From positions 1-10,740 of the forward strand of contig JAIEDJ010000150.1 of the NCBI GenBank assembly GCA_029068025.1: a stretch of DNA of 10,740 bases, read 5' to 3'. This DNA comes from Oscillospiraceae bacterium (GTDB taxonomy: Bacteria; Bacillota; Clostridia; Oscillospirales; Ruminococcaceae). Of the stretch, positions 6,359 through 10,740 are shown piece after piece (positions within the stretch are counted from its first letter, which is position 1; each line of letters begins with the position of its first letter). The notes under the pieces were generated by a model. That model did no database searches. It saw nothing but the letters and a program-made list of their open reading frames with translations, and had not been told where the DNA came from. The translations under genes and the position numbers were made by a program.

Positions 6359-7096
6359 ATGACAAAACTACACAAGACAGCAACAGCATTTTTACTCGCG
6401 GCGGTGATGGGGGTGAGCGGGTGCGCGCACGGGAACAGCCCTGCTCGCGATTTGGAGAGCACGCCTTCGGGCGGCTCGTCCGATATCAACAGCACCCCGG
6501 CTTATTCGGAAAGCTCTGATTTCACAAGTGAAAGCATGACCGACAGCTTAAGCGAACCACAAAACAACAGTACAAGCAGCACTTACGAGGACAGCACCAA
6601 TAATTCCGACAGCACAAGCGATTCTGACAGCGGCTCCGAGGGATCTTCAGTTATTGAGGTGTATTGCCCCATAAACGAGGATTCTAAGTTCCCCTATAAT
6701 CTTTATATTGATGTTCATCAAGACAGTATATGGTACATTGATCTTGACGAGCCTCTCTATGGTTTTGAGCGGGTTATTGATAAGGATGCTCTCAGCTTTG
6801 ATGCAAGATTTTCGCTTAAAGATGACTACAAGCAGCGCTTTGACAACTATACGTTTAAGGTGTTCAGCGGCGACTATTCCGAAGATATCGCTTCAGAAAA
6901 TTTACAAAGCAGTGAATCAGTCTTTCTCAGTGGACTGTCACTTGCAACGGGATACAAAATCAGCTTTGCGCTGAGATCGGATTCGCTGAATTTGTACTAT
7001 GGCGGTCATTTTTACGTTCAAGCGGAATTGAATAGCACCCTGTCGGTGGATCTGTTCTATGCGCTTTCGAGTACGGAAATTTTGAGTTCGACATAA
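6359..7096 (+). CDS. Lipoprotein 2 of the cassette cluster, predicted beta-rich domain
   Basis: This 245-residue protein starts MTKLHKTATAFLLAAV and has lipobox VSGC with Cys22. Residues 23-99 are a long Ser/Thr/Asp/Asn tether. Residues 100-245 alternate hydrophobic and polar residues (for example LYIDVHQDSIWYIDL, YTFKVFSG, YKISFALRSD), suggesting a beta-sandwich; I do not recognise the family. Ribosome site GGGGAGG (6344-6350) lies 8 nt before the ATG. The domain shows no clear similarity to those of lipoproteins 1 and 3, while signal peptide, leader and promoter do. After the TAA, the same frame stays open to 7210 and encodes a tail nearly identical to the end of lipoprotein 3. The reading frame may therefore have been shortened, or its domain replaced. 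Confidence 0.82.
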   Translation: MTKLHKTATAFLLAAVMGVSGCAHGNSPARDLESTPSGGSSDINSTPAYSESSDFTSESMTDSLSEPQNNSTSSTYEDSTNNSDSTSDSDSGSEGSSVIEVYCPINEDSKFPYNLYIDVHQDSIWYIDLDEPLYGFERVIDKDALSFDARFSLKDDYKQRFDNYTFKVFSGDYSEDIASENLQSSESVFLSGLSLATGYKISFALRSDSLNLYYGGHFYVQAELNSTLSVDLFYALSSTEILSST

Positions 7097-7210
7097 AGAA
7101 CATATTTAAATGATATATCGCTTTATGAAGAAAACGCGTATATCGGCGTGCTGAAATATGAAAGAGGCGGCTGGCGGAGAGACTGGGACAAAGGCGTAGA
7201 CGTTCCATAA
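7097..7210 (+). pseudogene. Fossil 3' end of a lipoprotein-3-like gene
   Basis: In the frame of lipoprotein 2, 37 codons follow its TAA and end at TAA 7208-7210. They contain GVLKYERGGWRRDWDK, identical over 16 residues to the C-terminal part of lipoprotein 3; over 27 residues I count 21 identities by eye. The DNA is also close. The segment has no start codon or ribosome site of its own. It is either the cut-off end of lipoprotein 2 or, more likely given the unrelated domain before it, the scar of a domain replacement in a duplicated gene. Confidence 0.8.
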
Positions 7211-7220
7211 TCCAATCAAA

Positions 7221-7293
7221 GGTTACAAACCGGTTACAATTTTATTACAGCTTTGACATAATTATTGAAATATCTGTTATGGCGTGTTAGAAT
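7221..7293 (+). promoter_or_regulatory. Regulatory block copy 3: promoter of lipoprotein 3
   Basis: TTACA starts at 7223, 7234 and 7245; TTGAAA (7265-7270) and TAGAAT (7288-7293) are 17 bp apart. It lies exactly 1010 bp from copy 2 and is identical to it over 7221-7270, with only two substitutions up to 7293. Confidence 0.78.
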
Positions 7294-7294
7294 T

Positions 7295-7331
7295 AATTCA
7301 GGCACAGATCTTCACGGTGTGCCTGAATTTT
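7295..7331 (+). promoter_or_regulatory. 5'-terminal hairpin of the lipoprotein 3 transcript
   Basis: The stem AATTCAGGCACA (7295-7306) with TGTGCCTGAATT (7318-7329) is the same 12 bp as in front of lipoprotein 2, whereas the 11-base loop differs at several positions (GATCTTCACGG against GATATTCAAGT). A fixed stem with a drifting loop of fixed length argues that the pairing matters. Confidence 0.65.
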
Positions 7332-7368
7332 CGCTTTCGCTTTATCAACGTTTGGGGAGGAATTCAAA

Positions 7369-8319
7369 ATGGCAAAACTACACAAGGCGGCAACAGCATT
7401 ATTACTCGCGGCGGTGATGAGTTTGGGCGGGTGCTCGGAGCGCGGGAACAGTCCCACACAAGAGCCGGAGAATATTTCTTTGGACAACACTAGCGGCAAT
7501 TCATCCAAGAGTTTTGAGAGTTCAACATCCGATATTTCGGACAGCGTAAGCGAACAGCAAAGCAGTACAGAAAGGGAGAGCGATTCTCAAAGTAGCTCCG
7601 ATGGATCTTCCGATATAAGCGTTGACACTGTTCCGGTTGAATTTACGGAAGAGGACAAAGAGCTTCATAAGATATTAAAAACTCTGGAAGGGATCAATGT
7701 ATTTGAAGGATGGCTTACAGCTGAAATGGATGATCCTTATGATGACGTTCAGCTTGAAACGTTTGATCTCTTCATTGCGGATACTCATATGTCACATACA
7801 TATTATAAGATCCCGGATAATTTCGCGATAAACGGAAGGGTCATTCCGCATACATATGCCGGGTTGAGGGATATTATGCTTGAGAATCTTACCGAAAGAT
7901 TTACAGATGATCTGCTTAAGATAATGATGTTAGCGGGTAAGGGCAGCATAAAAGAAAAAAATTCCGACGGTACTTTTTTGATAGAGCTGCTTGATGACGG
8001 GGAGTACATAAATAAAGGCTATTATAGGTTCCTTGAAATAGATGGAGCAATGTATTGCAGCACAAGTGTTGGTGGTAAGGGTCTTGGCAATGTATATGTT
8101 GAACCGGAAACCGCAAAGGTAATATCAAAAAACGATGATACCATAGAGTTTACTTATATGGCAGGCTGGTATTATTCTGATGATATGGACAACACAAAAA
8201 AGATAGACGCGTCGTATTATGCCGAACACGCAATTACCGGCGTGCTGAAATACGAAAGAGGCGGCTGGAGGCGTGATTGGGATAAGGACGATTGGAGACT
8301 TAGTTGGTTCACGGATTGA
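7369..8319 (+). CDS. Lipoprotein 3 of the cassette cluster, possible IseA-like domain
   Basis: This 316-residue protein begins MAKLHKAATALLLAAV with lipobox LGGC and Cys22. Residues 23-88 are a Ser/Asp/Glu tether. The domain (about 92-316) has a helix-then-strands pattern: LRDIMLENLTERFTDDLLKIM, YRFLEIDGAMYCSTSVGGKG, VISKNDDTIEFTYM, and a final GVLKYERGGWRRDW. A loop of FT...L, then DG-x-(L/M)-Y, then a closing G-W-R strand recalls IseA/YoeB, the Bacillus inhibitor of NlpC/P60 cell-wall peptidases, but this is a weak, by-eye resemblance. GGGGAGG at 7354-7360 is the ribosome site. The gene is the last of the cluster and ends before a bidirectional terminator. Its C-terminal strand also occurs as a fossil behind lipoprotein 2. 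Confidence 0.82.
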   Translation: MAKLHKAATALLLAAVMSLGGCSERGNSPTQEPENISLDNTSGNSSKSFESSTSDISDSVSEQQSSTERESDSQSSSDGSSDISVDTVPVEFTEEDKELHKILKTLEGINVFEGWLTAEMDDPYDDVQLETFDLFIADTHMSHTYYKIPDNFAINGRVIPHTYAGLRDIMLENLTERFTDDLLKIMMLAGKGSIKEKNSDGTFLIELLDDGEYINKGYYRFLEIDGAMYCSTSVGGKGLGNVYVEPETAKVISKNDDTIEFTYMAGWYYSDDMDNTKKIDASYYAEHAITGVLKYERGGWRRDWDKDDWRLSWFTD

Positions 8320-8351
8320 GAAATTCCCCGGCACAGGCACACCTAATCTTC

Positions 8352-8390
8352 AAAAAGGTTGCAATTTTATTACAGCTTTGACACATAAGA
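8352..8390 (+). repeat. Orphan copy 4 of the TTACA regulatory block
   Basis: AAAAAGGTTGCAATTTTATT and then ACAGCTTTGACA (to 8383) match the core of copies 1-3, but one 11-bp unit is missing, one TTACA is changed to TTGCA, and the part with TTGAAA and the -10 box is absent. No plus-strand gene follows; the terminator at 8403 comes next. It marks the right end of the tandem cassette array. Confidence 0.7.
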
Positions 8391-8402
8391 TAACTTTCGG
8401 AT

Positions 8403-8435
8403 AAAAAAACCGTGCAGCAGCCGCACGGTTTTTTT
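8403..8435. terminator. Bidirectional terminator between convergent operons
   Basis: A perfect 13-bp stem runs from seven A's plus CCGTGC (8403-8415) to GCACGG plus seven T's (8423-8435), with a 7-base loop. The A run and T run make it work on both strands, ending the lipoprotein cluster (+) and the 8440-10740 operon (-). Confidence 0.95.
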
Positions 8436-8439
8436 ATTA

Positions 8440-9420
8440 TTATTGATCCGCCATACTCTTCATCATGCCGTGTAAGGAGTAAACATCCACACCCTCGAAG
8501 TACTGAGCTTCCTCTTTAAGATAGGTGGTGTTGGTCAAGAGCCAGTCGTCGCCCTCCTTCACAAAATCGGAAAAAGCGTAACGCACGACATCGCCGACAT
8601 AATGCCGATCATATATTTCTTTAAAATCCGGAATGGCGTTTGGCCTTACTCTCATCTCAGCATGATCGAAGAGCCCCTTTGTGAAGTAGTATCTGTAAAC
8701 GATCGTGCAGGCGGTTCCATAGTGAGTAAAGCTGTCAAAATACTGATCGTCGCCGTATGTTACGATATCTCCGCACGCTGTCTGAACCGGCTCGTAGAGA
8801 TGATCTTTTTCGGCCGAGACGATAATTACGGAATCGGACGACTCGGGATCGGACGTGTCCTGTATCGGATCTGACGTAAAAGGATCGTTCGGGCTGCCGG
8901 AATCCGACGGCATGGACATCGCCATCATACTGCGCAGCGATAGGATATCAATGCTCTGATATGCTCCGAGCATCGCCTGATCCATCTTCATTATCCAGCC
9001 ATCTGTGTCCTTCGTAAAATCGGAGGCCTTCACCCCATCGGACTGATCTCCCATATTAGCGAGAATAACCTCCAGATCAGTTTCCTTGCCGGGAATTATT
9101 CTGGAAGAAGCGTCGGCGATCTTCCCGTTTTTGTATGTATATCTGTAGACGGATGTGAAAGCGTCTCCGTATTTGCTTGTACATTCAAAGTATTGGGTAT
9201 CGCCCTCAGTCTTGATATCTCCTACATTATTGACAACGGGCGTATACGAAGCGCCCGAGCTTGGCGAGGGATTGGTCTTGTCGGAGGTGTTTGATTTATC
9301 GGTATCCGATACGGAAGGCTTGCTGCTCCCTTGCGGATCTTTATTCCCTGCCTGATCGCCGCACGCGGTGAGAGTGATGAGCGCGGCTAAAACCGCCGCC
9401 AACGCTATTGTTTTTTTCAT
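8440..9420 (-). CDS. Lipoprotein 5 with an internally duplicated domain
   Basis: This 326-residue protein begins MKKTIALAAVLAALITLTAC, with lipobox LTAC and Cys20, so it is predicted to be membrane-anchored outside the cell. Residues 21-60 are a Ser/Asp/Pro/Thr tether. Two related domains follow: residues about 66-170 and 216-323, at an offset of 150. Both start GDI-x-T-x-GD-x-QYF, continue with YG-x-A-x-T-x-VYRY, and end in a (V/I)D-x-(Y/L)SL-x-(S/G)MM helix. Over the first 33 positions I count 18 identities. A Ser/Asp/Pro linker with DPFTSDP lies between them. The family is not recognised. AAAGGAAG upstream (about 9430-9437) is the ribosome site. It is 48 nt behind the Ser-rich lipoprotein gene and probably in one operon with it and the sigma factor at 10264. 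Confidence 0.88.
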   Translation of the reverse strand: MKKTIALAAVLAALITLTACGDQAGNKDPQGSSKPSVSDTDKSNTSDKTNPSPSSGASYTPVVNNVGDIKTEGDTQYFECTSKYGDAFTSVYRYTYKNGKIADASSRIIPGKETDLEVILANMGDQSDGVKASDFTKDTDGWIMKMDQAMLGAYQSIDILSLRSMMAMSMPSDSGSPNDPFTSDPIQDTSDPESSDSVIIVSAEKDHLYEPVQTACGDIVTYGDDQYFDSFTHYGTACTIVYRYYFTKGLFDHAEMRVRPNAIPDFKEIYDRHYVGDVVRYAFSDFVKEGDDWLLTNTTYLKEEAQYFEGVDVYSLHGMMKSMADQ

Positions 9421-9468
9421 TGTAATTCTTCCTTTCTCATGTGATCCCGGCTGTGGGACAGAGGGATC

Positions 9469-10221
9469 TTATCTTTGCTTACTTAAGGCAACACCGCACA
9501 AAGACCGCCCTTCGGGCTTTGCACGCTGCTCACTTGCATAAATTCCGTCATTTTTGCCCAAAACTCCTCGAAATACGTCAGTATTACTTCGTCGTTTTGG
9601 GCAATCTGACGAAATTTCTGACGGCGCGATCAGCGCACAATCTTTATGCGGTGTTGCCTTAAAGTAATCCTGTCCGTTAAATCCGTAAGAGCTTACCGGC
9701 GCGGATATATGCTCCATCGGTCTGTCATCGCCGCCGAATTTTACATTCGGAAGCAGCTCCTGTATGCTTGGTCTTTTTGAACTGCTTGATGAGGCGGAGC
9801 TGCCGGTGCTGCTTGATTGGATTTGCGGCTTAGACGACTGCGCGGGCGGCGGTGTGTCGACGGTGGGAACGTGCGTGCTGTCCTCGGCGGACGAGCTTAC
9901 AGAGCTTGATTCGGGTATTGAAGCAGGCTCGCTTGGAGTTTCCGCAGAGGACGGCTCGCTTGTTTCCGTAGGAAGGCTCTCGCTCTGGATTTTGGATAAT
10001 GACTCTTGGATAGTTACCGAGCTTGTGCTTGATGTTGCTGAACTGCTGCTTGTATTTAATGATGAAGAATTATTGGAACTTGTGCTTTGATCTGTGCTGA
10101 AACTGCTGTCTTGACTCTTGTCCGAACCTCCCTCGGAGCCGCTCGGCTTTTCGGAATTTTCCGCGCAGCCCGTCAAGCACACCGCCAAGAGCGCCGCGGG
10201 AATTCTCAAAAGTCTTTTCAT
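9469..10221 (-). CDS. Lipoprotein 4, Ser-rich, with C-terminus derived from a MITE
   Basis: This 250-residue reading frame begins MKRLLRIPAALLAVCLTGC with lipobox LTGC and Cys19. Residues 20-150 are extremely Ser/Thr/Glu/Pro-rich, a long wall-spanning tether. A short segment, SIQELLPNVKFGGDDRP to GFNGQDYFK, reaches about residue 188. The remaining 62 residues are encoded by the inverted-repeat element at 9483-9662 and have a different character (Arg, Lys, Cys). Removing the element at its TA site would give GAT-TAC-TTT-AAG-TAA, so the protein originally ended DYFK with a stop right there. AAGGAG (10229-10234) is 7 nt before the ATG. The gene lies 42 nt after the sigma factor gene. What it binds is unknown, and it may be mainly a spacer-bearing surface protein. 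Confidence 0.82.
   Translation of the reverse strand: MKRLLRIPAALLAVCLTGCAENSEKPSGSEGGSDKSQDSSFSTDQSTSSNNSSSLNTSSSSATSSTSSVTIQESLSKIQSESLPTETSEPSSAETPSEPASIPESSSVSSSAEDSTHVPTVDTPPPAQSSKPQIQSSSTGSSASSSSSKRPSIQELLPNVKFGGDDRPMEHISAPVSSYGFNGQDYFKATPHKDCALIAPSEISSDCPKRRSNTDVFRGVLGKNDGIYASEQRAKPEGRSLCGVALSKQR
9483..9662. mobile_element. 180-bp MITE with 22-bp terminal inverted repeats
   Basis: The ends, TTAAGGCAACACCGCA and onward (9483-9504) and its reverse complement (9641-9662), agree at 21 of 22 positions. Inside, TTGCCCAAAAC (9554-9564) pairs with GTTTTGGGCAA (9594-9604) as a second hairpin. There is no transposase, so it must be moved in trans. The flanks fit duplication of a TA target, as for IS630/Tc1-mariner type elements, giving true ends AGGCAACACCGC. 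It sits in the last codons of the Ser-rich lipoprotein gene. Confidence 0.85.
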
Positions 10222-10263
10222 GATGCTTCTCCTTAAAAAACTGAGTCCGTTTGGTATTGTTTT

Positions 10264-10740
10264 CTAAGTGTTGTTTGGGTTTATATCCAGAAACGACTTG
10301 ATCTGCTTGTAGGTGTTGGAAATGCGTTTGCGCACCGCTTCCTCCGAGATCCCGAGAATATCCGCGATCTGAGAATTTGACAGTCCGTGAACGGCTTTGA
10401 GTTCGATAACGCTTCTGCGGGCTTCGGGCAGCTGTGAGATAAAATATTTCAGCTCCTCGGCGGCAATATTCCCGATCACAACGTCCTCAACCGACAAAGC
10501 CTCGCCCTCGGTCTCCTCGTCAAGCTCGTCAAAGCTGTTCTGCATTGGATCCCTCATCGAACGCGAGATAGTGTTCCCGAGAACCGTCAGAACATAGGAG
10601 ATCTTTTTGTGCTCCTCCACTCCGAAAAAGCCTTTAGGATATTTCACGATATTCAGGAAGGTCTCCTGTATCGCGTCCTCCGAGGCTTCGCGGTTGCGCA
10701 GCCTTGAATATTCGACACTGTAGATCCGGATCTTGTTCTT
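10264..10740 (-). CDS. Second ECF-type sigma factor, 5' end beyond the window
   Basis: The frame is open to the window edge; the first visible residues are KNKIRIYSVEYSRLRNREAS, followed by EDAIQETFLNIVKYPKGF, typical of sigma region 2, so the gene starts outside and the GTG at 10647 is not its start. The visible 158 residues include the end of region 2 (about 1-40), an acidic linker (DELDEETEGEALSVED) and region 4 (about 90-150) with the helix-turn-helix GLSNSQIADILGISEEAVRK. It ends at TAG 10264-10266. The two lipoprotein genes follow at 42 and 48 nt on the same strand, so this sigma factor is probably co-transcribed with surface proteins rather than with an obvious anti-sigma factor. It is a group 4 sigma-70 protein. 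Confidence 0.9.
   Translation of the reverse strand, partial: KNKIRIYSVEYSRLRNREASEDAIQETFLNIVKYPKGFFGVEEHKKISYVLTVLGNTISRSMRDPMQNSFDELDEETEGEALSVEDVVIGNIAAEELKYFISQLPEARRSVIELKAVHGLSNSQIADILGISEEAVRKRISNTYKQIKSFLDINPNNT

Noticed and set aside
6211..8383. CRISPR-like array from the recurrent TTACA blocks
   Set aside because: The copies are about 1 kb apart with genes between them, and the inner 11-bp units carry no spacers.
9441..9662. A plus-strand reading frame of 73 codons
   Set aside because: It lies almost wholly within the MITE, has no ribosome site and no recognisable protein features.
10264..10647. Sigma factor starting at GTG 10647 with 127 residues
   Set aside because: The 31 codons upstream to the window edge are clearly sigma region 2, so the gene begins outside the window.

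Overview
The window looks like chromosomal DNA of a Gram-positive gut Clostridium, most like an Oscillospiraceae/Ruminococcus-type bacterium. This is inferred from five secreted lipoproteins with long Ser/Thr/Asp/Glu-rich tethers, a cytoplasmic GH43 hemicellulase, GGAGG-type ribosome sites, mixed base composition, and a MITE whose ends read AAGGCAACACCGC. No rRNA, tRNA, CRISPR array or phage gene was seen.

Layout, left to right. (1) 173-1233 (+): an ECF-type sigma factor and, 2 nt downstream, a small single-pass membrane protein that is probably its regulator. (2) 1234-1740: a spacer with an inverted repeat, a strong hairpin terminator, a 15-bp palindrome and a near-consensus promoter. (3) 1741-3345 (+): a GH43 beta-xylosidase/alpha-L-arabinofuranosidase with its own terminator. 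(4) 3366-8400 (+): an unusual accessory cluster. It starts with a secreted protein that pairs a degenerate C39-like domain with a papain-fold domain and is split by an in-frame TAG. Three lipoprotein genes follow. Their signal peptides are almost the same, but what follows the tether differs in each. (5) 8440-10740 (-): a convergent operon of a second ECF-type sigma factor (cut by the window edge), a Ser-rich lipoprotein whose end was extended by a MITE, and a lipoprotein with an internally duplicated domain. A bidirectional terminator separates this operon from the cluster.

The most interesting signal is in region 4. One regulatory block occurs four times: ahead of the split peptidase-like gene, ahead of lipoproteins 2 and 3, and as an orphan after lipoprotein 3. 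It has TTACA repeats at an exact 11-bp pitch, followed by TTGAAA-17 bp-TATAAT or TAGAAT. In the lipoprotein 2 and 3 copies the transcript would begin almost at the base of a 12-bp hairpin; the stem is identical in both copies and the loop differs. The cluster therefore looks like a co-regulated set of cassettes (promoter, 5' hairpin, signal peptide, tether) carrying interchangeable surface domains. A conserved C-terminal scar after lipoprotein 2 suggests that a domain was swapped there. Lipoprotein 3 weakly resembles IseA-type inhibitors of cell-wall cysteine peptidases, and the cluster begins with a papain-fold protein, so a cell-surface peptidase/inhibitor system is a reasonable but unproven reading.

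All family calls were made by reading the translated sequence by eye; no database search was run.
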